The translations under genes were made by a program, and so were the position numbers. The notes under the pieces were generated by a model. The model did no database searches and was not told the origin of the DNA. It was given only the letters and a program-made list of their open reading frames with translations. 64,000 nt of DNA. Source: Limibacillus halophilus (lineage in GTDB: Bacteria; Pseudomonadota; Alphaproteobacteria; Kiloniellales; CECT-8803). The stretch's first letter is position 1; each line of letters begins with the position of its first letter. This document shows positions 1 to 7,694 of the stretch, one piece after another. The stretch spans positions 248,001-312,000 of the forward strand of contig NZ_JACHXA010000001.1 of NCBI RefSeq assembly GCF_014191775.1, given 5' to 3'.

Positions 1-135
1 CGACGGAAAGAGGTCTTGTTGCACCTTGTTTGCATCCCTCATCGAAGCTTGCCTCATAGCGTTGGCAAAGCATATCGGGGCCGTAGGGCTTTTGCACCCT
101 TGCAGTGGAGAGGCTATTGGAAAAATCCTGCTTTG

Positions 136-960
136 GTGACAAGACGGCTGCTGACCCTTTTGTTTGTCGTCGCCCTGGCACAGGCTTCCAGTATGAAAAG
201 CGCCGCACAGAACCCTGAGGATGAACTCACACTTCCATCAGACCTGTCTGTCGCTGAATGGGGACGCGTGATCGAGGTGATCGACGGGGATACCCTGGTC
301 CTGGCGACCGGGAAGCAGGTGCGGTTGGTCGGGATTCAGGCCCCCAAGCTGCCACTGGGGCGGGGCGGGTTCACCGCCTGGCCGCTGGCGCCCGAAGCAA
401 AGGTCGCGCTGGAAGTCTTGACCTTGGGACGCGAGGTCGGGCTGGCTGAAGGCGACGGAGCCACACGTGACCGACACGACCGCAGGTTGGCCCATCTGGT
501 AACGCGCGAAGGTCTCTGGATTCAGGGTCGCTTGCTGGAGATGGGATTGGCCCGGGTCTACAGCTTTTCGGACAACCGCGCCGGCGTGGCGCAGATGCTA
601 AGCATCGAGCGGGCGGCGCGGGCCAGCGGCCGGGGTATCTGGAGCCACCCTTTTTACGGGTTGCGCAAGGCCAACGATCACGACGCCCTCTGGCCTCTGA
701 TCGATTCCTTTCAAATCATCGCGGGCCGCGTGGCAGCGGTTCACGAAGCCAAGTCGGCGACCTATATCAATTTTGGTGAGGACTGGCGTAGCGACTTCAG
801 TCTTCGCATCGCCTCGGCCGACCGGCGCGCCTTTCGCGACGCGGGCATCGACTTGACGGCACTGGCGGGCAAGCTGGTGCGTGTACGCGGGTGGTTGAGC
901 GCCTATAATGGCCCGTCATTGAAGGTTGACCACCCTGAACAGCTGGAGATTCTAGATTGA
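136..960 (+). CDS. SNase-fold (thermonuclease-family) exported protein, altered active site
   Basis: The protein has a staphylococcal-nuclease fold: VIDGDTL (residues about 48-54) and VRLVG (62-66) match the family. I chose the GTG at 136 because it begins a good signal peptide (TRR, a hydrophobic run, then AQA); the frame is open back to a TTG at 16. The usual IDAPE segment reads IQAPK (67-71). This changes a calcium-ligand Asp to Gln and the general-base Glu to Lys, while the third active-site Arg is kept in DRRLA (about 116). It probably acts in the periplasm or binds nucleic acid there without efficient cleavage. Its TGA overlaps the ATG of the M48 gene, so the two are translationally coupled. 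The fold is clear; activity is doubtful. Confidence 0.82.
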   Translation: MTRRLLTLLFVVALAQASSMKSAAQNPEDELTLPSDLSVAEWGRVIEVIDGDTLVLATGKQVRLVGIQAPKLPLGRGGFTAWPLAPEAKVALEVLTLGREVGLAEGDGATRDRHDRRLAHLVTREGLWIQGRLLEMGLARVYSFSDNRAGVAQMLSIERAARASGRGIWSHPFYGLRKANDHDALWPLIDSFQIIAGRVAAVHEAKSATYINFGEDWRSDFSLRIASADRRAFRDAGIDLTALAGKLVRVRGWLSAYNGPSLKVDHPEQLEILD

Positions 961-2438
961 TGATGTCCCGTATGAGCCCTTCTTTCTCCAAACTGCTCGC
1001 AACCGGGTTGCTGCTGATAACGCTGGCCGCTTGCAGTACCGCGCCCGGCACGGGTCGCAGCATCTTTACCGGCGGCATGTCCTCGGAAGATGAGCTTAAT
1101 CTGGGGGCGCAGGAACATCCGAAGATGGTCGGCGCATTCGGCGGGCGTTACGACGATCCCGCTCTGCAGGCCTACATCGACAGCATCGGGCAGCTTCTGG
1201 TCAAAACCTCCGAGACACCGAACGCCACCTTCACTTTCACTCTGCTTGATTCGCCGATCGTCAACGCCTTCGCGCTGCCGGGCGGTTATGTCTATGTGAC
1301 GCGAGGGCTCGTCGGGCTGGCGGAAAACGAGGCCCAGCTTGCCGGTGTGCTGGCGCATGAGATCGGTCATGTCACGGCCCGACACAGTGCCGAGCGTTAT
1401 GGCTCGACGGTGCTGGCCAGTGTGGGCGTTGCCGCAGTCGGCATCTTGACCGGCAGCGGCGCCGCCGCCAACGCCGGCGGCACGGCAGCCCAACTCGCGC
1501 TCTCCAGCTATTCGCGCGGGCAGGAATCCGAGGCCGACGAGCTCGGTATCCGCTACATGTCGCGCGCGGTCTACGACCCGGATGCGATGGCGGGATTCTT
1601 GGAGAATTTGCAGGCAAACGACCGATTGGAGGCCGCGCTGTCCGGCAAGCCGGAAGCCGCCGACAATTTCAACCTCTTGCAAACCCATCCGCGCACCGCC
1701 GACCGGATACGCGAGGCGGCAGCCAGGGCTGGCGGCATCAAAGTTCAAGACCCGATCCAAGCCCGCGACATTTATTACGCAAAGATCGACGGTATGGTTT
1801 ACGGCGACAGCCGGGCGCAGGGCCTGGTCAGAGGGCAGCGCTTTATCCACCCGGAGCTACGTTTCGCCTTCGAGGTCCCCGCAGGGTTCCGGCTGACCAA
1901 TACGCCGTCCTCAGTAATTGCAAGGCACCCGGACGGCGCAGCGATCGCCTTTGACAACGCATCAAAGAAGGAAGCGCAGAACACCGAGGTTGGAAATTAC
2001 CTATCCCGGGTGTGGGCCGCCAAACTCAATTTGAAGGATTTTGAGCGCATAACCATAAACGGTCTGGCCGCGGCAACCGCGACCAGCCGGATCAACACGC
2101 GCCAAGGCCCACGGGACCTGCGGCTTCTGGCTGTCCGCTTGGACAGTGATAGCATTTACCGGTTCCTTTTCTTCACGCCCACCGCGCAGACCGCCGCGTT
2201 GGCGAATGACCTAAGAGAAACGACCTACAGCTTCCGCAGGTTGAGCGAAGCCGAAGCCGCGGCAATCCAGCCCTACCGCATCCGTATTCATGAGGTTAGC
2301 AAAGGAGAAACCCTGTCCGGACTGGCCGCAACGCTTCCATTTCCAGACCACAGGGAAGACCGGTTACGCGTGCTAAACGGTCTAGCCGCGGGCGAGCCAC
2401 TTCTCGTCGGGCAAAAGATCAAGCTGATCGCCGAATAA
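960..2438 (+). CDS. M48 family metalloprotease lipoprotein (BepA/YfgC-like)
   Basis: This is a zinc metalloprotease of family M48, probably a periplasmic, membrane-anchored quality-control protease for outer-membrane proteins. The N-terminus is a lipoprotein signal with lipobox LAAC (Cys near residue 25). The zinc motif HEIGH sits at about 133-137, followed by the downstream ESEADELG glutamate ligand region. After the protease domain comes a lipocalin-like stretch, and the last 55 or so residues resemble a LysM module (SKGETLSGLA, then LVGQKIKLI), suggesting peptidoglycan binding. ATG codons at 960, 963 and 972 are all possible; 960 overlaps the stop of the upstream nuclease-fold gene. It ends 10 bp before a convergent gene. 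Confidence 0.9.
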   Translation: MMSRMSPSFSKLLATGLLLITLAACSTAPGTGRSIFTGGMSSEDELNLGAQEHPKMVGAFGGRYDDPALQAYIDSIGQLLVKTSETPNATFTFTLLDSPIVNAFALPGGYVYVTRGLVGLAENEAQLAGVLAHEIGHVTARHSAERYGSTVLASVGVAAVGILTGSGAAANAGGTAAQLALSSYSRGQESEADELGIRYMSRAVYDPDAMAGFLENLQANDRLEAALSGKPEAADNFNLLQTHPRTADRIREAAARAGGIKVQDPIQARDIYYAKIDGMVYGDSRAQGLVRGQRFIHPELRFAFEVPAGFRLTNTPSSVIARHPDGAAIAFDNASKKEAQNTEVGNYLSRVWAAKLNLKDFERITINGLAAATATSRINTRQGPRDLRLLAVRLDSDSIYRFLFFTPTAQTAALANDLRETTYSFRRLSEAEAAAIQPYRIRIHEVSKGETLSGLAATLPFPDHREDRLRVLNGLAAGEPLLVGQKIKLIAE

Positions 2439-2448
2439 TAGACGGCGA

Positions 2449-3342
2449 TCAAACGTCAATGGAATCCTGCAGCGCGCCTTCGCTATCCAGGCAGGCGGCG
2501 ATGAGCGGCCCGCCAAAGCCGCAGCCCGCATCGAGTGTTGCGCGATGGTCTTCCAGCAATAAGCCCGGATGATCGGCGGCGAAACCCCGAACAACCCGAC
2601 GATAATTCCCATAGGGCTCGGAGATGCGCTGAAAACCCTGACCGCCCCACCAGAAGGTGTCCTTCTGGGCGTCCAGCGGACGCTCGGGCGCAATGCCGGC
2701 ATGGACGAATAATAGGGCGCCGTCGTCGGTGAAGGCAGCGCGCCGAAGGGCGGCGAAAAACTGGTAGTGCCCCGGGTGCTTCTGCATTTGCTGGCGAAGC
2801 TGGCCGGACCACCGCGTGATGCTAATGACACCGCCACTGGCGGCGCGTTCGGCTTCGGCGCGCGTGCTTGCGTAAGCCTCAATGGTCGCCCCGACGCCCT
2901 GCTGCAACATCCATGCCAACACCGACCTGGGGTCGGTTGCGAATTGGAGTTGCAACATCTTTTGCCACATCTCCTCCTGACTGCCGCGCAGATAGGCTAG
3001 ATCGCAGACCAAAGCGCCCGGGCGCGAAAGAAAAAGACGGCGAAACGAGATCGCTTCGTCCAAGGTCTCGCTGACTTGCGATCCGCGGCCGATCAGGTTG
3101 CCCAGATAAACCAACTGATCGCCCGGCTGCAGCTTGTCCGCCAGGATGTCGTGGAGTGCCATCAGGCGCGTTGCCTCGCCGTGGACGCTACCGACCGCCC
3201 ACACGCGGCGACCGCCCTTGAGCACGGCAAACTTCTGCCGGTTTGTTGTTACAGCCTTTGTAGGGTTAACTTCGACCAACGAGCGCTCCTGATCGAACGA
3301 AAAGAGCCGGATGGAGTTTTCTCCCATCCGGCCCGAATCCAT
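2449..3342 (-). CDS. PPP-type metallophosphatase homologue with degraded catalytic motifs
   Basis: Overall shape, length (297 aa) and the LFVHAGI motif (211-217) place this in the calcineurin-like Ser/Thr phosphatase family. The metal-binding signature is largely lost. GDxHG reads GSVHG (51-55), GDxxDRG reads GNLIGRG (81-87), GNHE reads GSQE (120-123), and the late GH motif reads GF (253-254). Only His54, Arg86 and His214 of the classic set remain. It is probably a pseudophosphatase or phosphate/ligand-sensing protein. GAGGG lies 7 nt before the ATG. It is the next gene after carD on the same strand, 46 bp apart, so they are likely co-transcribed and may be functionally linked. Confidence 0.78.
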   Translation of the reverse strand: MDSGRMGENSIRLFSFDQERSLVEVNPTKAVTTNRQKFAVLKGGRRVWAVGSVHGEATRLMALHDILADKLQPGDQLVYLGNLIGRGSQVSETLDEAISFRRLFLSRPGALVCDLAYLRGSQEEMWQKMLQLQFATDPRSVLAWMLQQGVGATIEAYASTRAEAERAASGGVISITRWSGQLRQQMQKHPGHYQFFAALRRAAFTDDGALLFVHAGIAPERPLDAQKDTFWWGGQGFQRISEPYGNYRRVVRGFAADHPGLLLEDHRATLDAGCGFGGPLIAACLDSEGALQDSIDV

Positions 3343-3388
3343 CGGGTCCCTCTAGCCTACGGACCCTTGCGCTGCGATCAAGCGCCGT

Positions 3389-3886
3389 TTAGGCGGCTGA
3401 CAGCAGCTTTTCCAGTTTTTCTGCTGCCTTGATCTCGTCGATCTTCTCCAGCGCCGCCAATTCGCGGGCAAGACGCTCGACTGCAGCCTGATACATCTGA
3501 CGTTCGCTATAAGACTGCTCCGGCTGATCGTCGCCACGGTGCAAATCACGCACGACTTCGGCGATGGCCACCGGATCACCCGAGTTGATCTTGGCTTCAT
3601 ACTCCTGCGCGCGACGGCTCCACATGGTCCGCTTCACGCGGCTGCGGCCCTTCAGGGTCTGCAGAGCGGCATCCATCAGCTTGCGGCTGGAAAGCTTACG
3701 CAAGCCAGAGTTCTGCGCCTTCGTTACAGGGACCCGAAGCGTCATCCGGTCCTTGTCGAACTTGATCACGATGAGTTCAAGCGAAACGCCTGAAATTTCT
3801 TGGGTCTGCACGCAGGTAACCCGACCGACGCCGTGAGTCGGGTAAACCACGTAATCACCGGCGGAAAATTCCATTTCATTGCTCAT
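3389..3886 (-). CDS. carD: CarD/CdnL family transcriptional regulator
   Basis: A 165-residue protein of the CarD_CdnL_TRCF family. These bind the RNA polymerase beta subunit and stabilise open promoter complexes, often at rRNA and growth genes. The N-terminal Tudor-like RNA polymerase-interaction domain begins YVVYPTHGVGRV (about 13-24). The C-terminal helical DNA-contacting domain includes KRTMWSRRAQEYEAKI (about 85-100), typical of the alphaproteobacterial form. The start is the ATG after a leader of about 28 nt. Downstream on the same strand is the degenerate phosphatase gene. A convincing -35/-10 pair with an internal inverted repeat lies just upstream. Confidence 0.94.
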   Translation of the reverse strand: MSNEMEFSAGDYVVYPTHGVGRVTCVQTQEISGVSLELIVIKFDKDRMTLRVPVTKAQNSGLRKLSSRKLMDAALQTLKGRSRVKRTMWSRRAQEYEAKINSGDPVAIAEVVRDLHRGDDQPEQSYSERQMYQAAVERLARELAALEKIDEIKAAEKLEKLLSAA

Positions 3887-3913
3887 AATGCGGGGTCTCT
3901 TTCGTCCCTCAGT

Positions 3914-3942
3914 TCTATCCGGACCGAATTGGTTTCGGTCAA
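3914..3942 (-). promoter_or_regulatory. Probable carD promoter with operator-like inverted repeat
   Basis: On the minus strand TTGACC (3942-3937) is followed by exactly 17 nt and GATAGA (3919-3914), about 28 nt before the carD ATG. The spacer and -35 contain a perfect inverted repeat, GACCGAA-TTGGT-TTCGGTC (3922-3940 read on plus). Its position over the -35 and spacer suits a repressor or autoregulatory site. Confidence 0.5.
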
Positions 3943-4011
3943 CCTACAGCGATGACGCAACGGCTTTTGCTGCCGATTAACGCGTCACCAGACCTTTATG
4001 GCGCCCCCCAT

Positions 4012-4140
4012 TTAAGGACGGCGCCGGTCCGAATAAACACGATGAATGATACGCAACCGCTGTTCCTCTATGCGCTTGCGCTGCCCAGGGACCGGTTCGC
4101 CAGCCCGAACGGACGGAGGGCCATACTTCCGGTTTGTCAC
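4012..4140 (-). CDS. Possible 42-aa basic small protein (unrecognised)
   Basis: In the 392-bp gap between carD and fdxA, a minus-strand frame starting at GTG 4140 and ending TAA at 4012 encodes a basic peptide rich in Arg, with the stretch VPGQRKRIEEQRLRII. It has no strong ribosome-binding site and I do not recognise a family. The composition looks more protein-like than random, but this is the only support. It could equally be untranslated spacer. The rest of the gap holds the carD promoter and one hairpin. Confidence 0.2.
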   Translation of the reverse strand: MTNRKYGPPSVRAGEPVPGQRKRIEEQRLRIIHRVYSDRRRP

Positions 4141-4177
4141 TAAACCATCATACCCGTAAACGCGCCGGATTTCAACT

Positions 4178-4196
4178 GATGCTGCGGCGCAGCATC
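4178..4196. repeat. Perfect 8-bp hairpin downstream of fdxA
   Basis: GATGCTGC-GGC-GCAGCATC is a perfect stem-loop about 80 bp beyond the fdxA stop on the minus strand. No T-run follows, so it is not a canonical intrinsic terminator. It may stabilise the fdxA transcript end. Confidence 0.35.
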
Positions 4197-4278
4197 CAAT
4201 GGCGCGACGGCTGGGGCTCCGCACCTGCCGGGACTAATCCCCAGCGCTATGTCGATTGATGCGTGGGGGCTGGCTACT

Positions 4279-4617
4279 TCAACTGCCCTGCCCGGGGTCG
4301 GCGCTGAAAAACTTCTCGAACTTATCCTTGGCGTCCCGATAGTCATCCGCGTCCGTCGGCACTTCGCCTTTACGCGTGATGTTGGGCCAGGACTCGCTGT
4401 AGTCCTTGTTGAGCTCCAACCATTTCTCGGCTTCAGGATCGCTATCCGGCAAGATTGCCTCCGGCGGGCATTCGGGCTCACAGACGCCGCAGTCGATGCA
4501 CTCATCGGGGTGGATCACCAGCATATTGGCTCCCTCATAGAAGCAGTCGACGGGACAAACCTCGACGCAATCCATGTATTTGCACTTAATGCAGGCTTCC
4601 GTGACGATATAGGTCAT
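4279..4617 (-). CDS. fdxA: 7Fe-8S ferredoxin FdxA
   Basis: A 112-residue seven-iron ferredoxin carrying one [3Fe-4S] and one [4Fe-4S] cluster, close in pattern to Azotobacter FdI. Cysteines at 9, 12, 17, 21, 25 and at 40, 43, 46 and 50 ([13 protein letters not shown] and [11 protein letters not shown]) fit the family, followed by the usual long C-terminal tail. The start is MTYIVT at 4617, with GAGGG nearby; a 14-residue upstream extension in the open frame is not family-like. It is a cytoplasmic electron carrier whose partner is not shown here, though a ferredoxin-NADP reductase is encoded at 57.9 kb. The gene follows a TerB gene on the same strand at 99 bp. Confidence 0.95.
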   Translation of the reverse strand: MTYIVTEACIKCKYMDCVEVCPVDCFYEGANMLVIHPDECIDCGVCEPECPPEAILPDSDPEAEKWLELNKDYSESWPNITRKGEVPTDADDYRDAKDKFEKFFSADPGQGS

Positions 4618-4716
4618 TCCCTTACCCTCGGTTTCGGCTGTTGGAGCGTTCGGGATCAACCCTCACGCCGCTGTTTGCATTCCGTAGAACCTGATCCTTC
4701 TAGAACATTGCCTTGG

Positions 4717-5175
4717 CTATTCCAAGATGCCCAATGCGCGCAACGCACGCTTACGCGCCTCACCACTTTCACGGTCAGATACATAAATGAGGCCGGCAAT
4801 GCGGCGCATCAAGTTCGCCTCATAGTCGTGCAACTCACCATCGGCATAAACGACCTGCCAGAGCATTTCCATCAATCCAAGGCGCTCATCATGGGCGAGC
4901 GCATCCTTGATATCGCGGGTGATGCCATACATTTCAACGCTTTGCGCCACATGTCCCCGCGCGGTTTCCAGAAGCGCCTCTGCTTTCACGTTGTCCAGCT
5001 TGAATCGCTGACCCAATAGCCGCGCCATGGCCTCCTGTTCCTGCGGCTCCAAGGTGCCGTCCTGCAGGGCCGCATGGGTCAACAAGCAGGCACAGGCCAG
5101 CTCCGTCGGCTCAAACGCATTCTCCGGCTCACTAACGGGGGCGCTCGCAAAAATCTTCTTCAGCTTCTGGATCAT
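4717..5175 (-). CDS. TerB-family (tellurite resistance TerB-like) protein
   Basis: A roughly 152-residue all-helical protein with the TerB pattern of two repeated acidic helix pairs: a first half around CACLLTHAALQDGTLEPQE and a second around LWQVVYADGELHDYEANLM. The Asp/Glu residues in these loops are candidate metal ligands. Such stand-alone TerB proteins are common in alphaproteobacteria and are not evidence of tellurite resistance by themselves; no other ter gene is nearby. The MIQKLKK start at 5175 is preferred to an upstream codon at 5187. Function is unknown beyond the family. Confidence 0.82.
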   Translation of the reverse strand: MIQKLKKIFASAPVSEPENAFEPTELACACLLTHAALQDGTLEPQEQEAMARLLGQRFKLDNVKAEALLETARGHVAQSVEMYGITRDIKDALAHDERLGLMEMLWQVVYADGELHDYEANLMRRIAGLIYVSDRESGEARKRALRALGILE

Positions 5176-5289
5176 CGTGCATCTCACCTCTTGGCTTACT
5201 CATGCCATGTCTGTTCATGTCATCTCTGACCCAAGAGGTAGCCTCTAGTGTCTTGCACGGCAATAAAGGACCGCCTAGGGTCGGTTTTC

Positions 5290-5928
5290 ATGGCTCGACA
5301 TTTTCAAGATCGATCAGGTGAGGACAGCGGTAACGTGAAGCTGCACGCGCCCGCCACGAGGCGGAACAGGGATGCAATCTTGGAGGTTTTGCGCCAGGTC
5401 CTGCCGCACGAGGGCATTCTGCTGGAAGTGGCCAGCGGCACCGGCGAGCATGCTGCCTGGATGGCGCCTCAACTGCTTCCTCTTGTGTGGCAGCCCAGCG
5501 ACGCCGACCCGGCGATGCGAGCGTCCATTGCAGCCCATAGCGAGGAAGCCAATAGCCCGAACATCATGCCGCCGTTGAACTTGGAGGTTCACAGCGATCT
5601 GTGGCCGCTATCGCGCGCCGATGCGTTGTTCTGCTGCAACCTCCTCCACATCGCACCTTGGACTGCTTGTGAAGCCTTGATGAACGGTGCTGCACGGACG
5701 TTGTCCCCCGGTGGGCTGCTGGTTATCTATGGACCTTTCAAGCGGAGCGGGGAACACACCGCGCCCAGCAATGCCGCCTTCGATCGACAGCTGCGGGAAG
5801 AAAACGCCGCCTGGGGCGTTCGCGATCTGGAGGCCGTGACTTCGAAGGCGAGCCTAGCCGGATTGGAATTGCGTGACGTCATTGAGATGCCGGCAAACAA
5901 CCTCTCGTTGGTTTTCACCAGAACCTGA
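5290..5928 (+). CDS. DUF938 family SAM-methyltransferase-like protein
   Basis: The protein begins with the DUF938 signature HAPATRRNRDAILEVL and a class I methyltransferase motif I, LLEVASGTGEHAAWMA (about 49-64). A later motif, LFCCNLLHIAPW, matches the LLHIAPW core of the family, and GGLLVIYGPFKRSGEHT gives the post-II segment. The substrate is unknown. The ATG at 5290 gives a family-like N-terminus; a GTG at 5248 with AGAGG upstream is an alternative. It stands alone on the plus strand, divergent from terB. Confidence 0.85.
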   Translation: MARHFQDRSGEDSGNVKLHAPATRRNRDAILEVLRQVLPHEGILLEVASGTGEHAAWMAPQLLPLVWQPSDADPAMRASIAAHSEEANSPNIMPPLNLEVHSDLWPLSRADALFCCNLLHIAPWTACEALMNGAARTLSPGGLLVIYGPFKRSGEHTAPSNAAFDRQLREENAAWGVRDLEAVTSKASLAGLELRDVIEMPANNLSLVFTRT

Positions 5929-6044
5929 GCAATCTCGTGGGCGCTCGACCCATTGTCCCTGGCCCCATGCCCCCTGGTCACGCGCGCCCACGCCTCCGAG
6001 ATCACGAAAACGTGAATTAACGGTGCTCGGCCTGCGAGCGACAC

Positions 6045-6059
6045 TCGTTAAATTAACGA
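6045..6059. promoter_or_regulatory. 15-bp palindrome, probable TetR operator
   Basis: TCGTTAAATTAACGA is a perfect palindrome around a central A, 52 bp before the AhpD-like start codon. An extra half-site, AATTAACG, occurs at about 6015-6022. It is the only strong palindrome before a two-gene unit that includes a TetR-family regulator, so autoregulatory binding is the natural reading. Confidence 0.5.
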
Positions 6060-6111
6060 TTGTTCCAAAACTTACGCGTTCAGGTACACTCCGTCGAATC
6101 GCGGGGATCAA

Positions 6112-6669
6112 ATGGTCGAGTTCAAGGTTCATACGCAAGAAACAGCGCCTGACGATGCCAAACCTCTGCTGGAGGGCGCTGCCGGTAGGTTCGGCTTTGT
6201 GCCAAATCTGGTCGGCATGATGGCGGAATCGCCGCTTGTCCTGAAGGGGTACTTCACGCTTGGTCAGATGCTTGCAGACGGCTCCAGCTTTTCGCCCGCC
6301 GAGCAGCAGATTCTGTGGTTGACCATCAGCCGCGCGAACGATTGTCACTACTGTGTGGCGGCACATTCCACCGGCGCGGCAAAAGCAAAGGTCAAAGAAG
6401 ACGTCATTGCTGCGATCCGCAATGAAACCGCGATCGACGACCCCCGCCTGGAGGCATTGAGACAATTTTCCACAAGGATGGTTGCCACGCGCGGGTGGGT
6501 GGGAGATGATGCGGCTGAACGCTTCATTGCAGCTGGTTTTGAGAAATCACAAGTCCTGGAGATCATACTTTTCGTTGCGCACAAGTCCATCTCCAACTAT
6601 GCAAATCATCTAGCCCAAACTCCGGTGGATGCGGCCTTTACACAACGCACCTGGAAAAAGGCTGGTTAG
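6112..6669 (+). CDS. AhpD/carboxymuconolactone decarboxylase-like peroxidase-related protein
   Basis: A 185-residue protein of the AhpD-like fold. The redox motif CHYCVAAHS (about 79-87) has the CxxC pair and the following His typical of peroxidase-related AhpD proteins. N-terminal FGFVPNLVGMM and C-terminal ANHLAQTPVD agree with the peroxidase-related subfamily. It probably reduces peroxides or organic hydroperoxides using thiol donors, in the cytoplasm. It precedes a TetR regulator by 39 bp on the same strand, and the palindrome upstream suggests that regulator controls both. Confidence 0.88.
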   Translation: MVEFKVHTQETAPDDAKPLLEGAAGRFGFVPNLVGMMAESPLVLKGYFTLGQMLADGSSFSPAEQQILWLTISRANDCHYCVAAHSTGAAKAKVKEDVIAAIRNETAIDDPRLEALRQFSTRMVATRGWVGDDAAERFIAAGFEKSQVLEIILFVAHKSISNYANHLAQTPVDAAFTQRTWKKAG

Positions 6670-6708
6670 TAAGCGACACGGAAACCGATTGGGAGAGACG
6701 GTCGTCCG

Positions 6709-7290
6709 ATGGCACGCCCTATGGCCTTCAACAAGGATGAGGCTCTGGACCAGGCCGTAGGTCTGTTCTGGAACCGCGGATTCGAAGCTACGTCGATTCG
6801 AGACCTGACAGCTGAGTTGGGTATCACAGCGACCAGCCTTTACAACGCCTTTGGTGATAAACAGCAGTTGTTCTTGCTAGCCCTTGAACGTTACTGCCAA
6901 CAACGCCAGTCGGCACAACTCGCGCAGCTGGACCTTGAGCCCTCTCCGCGGAAGGCGGTGGAGTTGCTGTTTCAGCACGCAATCGATGCCTACCTCAGCG
7001 ACAAGGACCGCCGTGGATGTTTCCTGGCCAACACGGCGCTTGAACGGGCGCCGCATGACCCGGAGGTTGCCGCCGTGGTCCGGCGGGGGTTTGAAGAGGC
7101 CGAGAAATTTCTGGCTCGGAAAATCTCGGAAGCGCAAGCAAAGAACGAGATTGGAAACAAGCAGAAGCCAGCGATGCTTGCGCGCGGGATGCTTGCCGCG
7201 TTCCTGGGGCTTCGCAGCATGGTGCGGGCTGGCGCCTCCAAGTCCGAACTCCAGTCAGCCCTTTCCGGCGTCCTGAGTGTCCTAGATTAG
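6709..7290 (+). CDS. TetR/AcrR family transcriptional regulator
   Basis: The N-terminal helix-turn-helix is clear: TSIRDLTAELGITATSLYNAF (about 28-48), followed by the KQQLFLLALERY helix. The C-terminal half is a ligand-binding helical domain in which Cys104 is flanked by GCFLANTALE, as in the TetR subgroup near YcdC/AefR. It is the second gene of a unit with the AhpD-like protein and likely represses that unit through the palindrome at 6045. The inducer is unknown, perhaps an electrophile or peroxide. The gene converges with the S4 gene, leaving a 6-bp gap. Confidence 0.9.
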   Translation: MARPMAFNKDEALDQAVGLFWNRGFEATSIRDLTAELGITATSLYNAFGDKQQLFLLALERYCQQRQSAQLAQLDLEPSPRKAVELLFQHAIDAYLSDKDRRGCFLANTALERAPHDPEVAAVVRRGFEEAEKFLARKISEAQAKNEIGNKQKPAMLARGMLAAFLGLRSMVRAGASKSELQSALSGVLSVLD

Positions 7291-7296
7291 GGTCCG

Positions 7297-7683
7297 CTAC
7301 AAATCTTCCTTTAGTTTGCTGATCTGTCGGCGATCTTTCTTTGTGGGCCGCCCGCTGCCACGGTCCCGTGCGCCACTGGCCAAGGCCCTGTCTGCCGGGA
7401 GGCGTGTTTGAGTCTCGGGCGGCGACAAGTCTTCATAAAGCATTTGTGCTTCGCTGGCCGGACCTCGGCGCTCCGCTAAGGCCAGCACCCTAATCACCCG
7501 AATATGGTCGCCCTGACGGAAGGTCAGCACCTCGCCGCCCCTTAACAGGTGATGCGCTTTTAGAGTTAAGGTTCCGTCGACGCGCATCCCGCCAGCATGG
7601 CACTGCTTCGTCGCCAAACTTCTGGTTTTGAAGAAGCGAGCTCCCCAGAGCCATTTATCCAAGCGTTGGCTTTGTATCGTCAT
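7297..7683 (-). CDS. S4-domain RNA-binding protein (HslR/Hsp15-like)
   Basis: A 128-residue basic protein whose first 65 residues are an S4 RNA-binding domain: RLDKWLWGARFFKTRSLATK, then the GGMRVDGTL beta turn. The C-terminal tail is Arg/Lys-rich. Hsp15-type proteins bind free 50S subunits carrying nascent tRNA. It lies 11 bp after the SUV3-like helicase stop, so it is the last gene of that unit and an RNA-related role for the pair is plausible. Confidence 0.9.
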   Translation of the reverse strand: MTIQSQRLDKWLWGARFFKTRSLATKQCHAGGMRVDGTLTLKAHHLLRGGEVLTFRQGDHIRVIRVLALAERRGPASEAQMLYEDLSPPETQTRLPADRALASGARDRGSGRPTKKDRRQISKLKEDL

Positions 7684-7694
7684 TTGATCACGTC

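Noticed and set aside
903-1850. A 315-codon minus-strand frame opposite the M48 gene
   Set aside because: It lies wholly antisense to a well-supported lipoprotein protease, has no family-like motif, and reflects GC-rich third-position bias.
4717-5175. TerB as a sign of a tellurite-resistance or ter-type defence locus
   Set aside because: No other ter, TerD-like, ATPase or phage-related gene is nearby; single TerB proteins are ordinary in this class.
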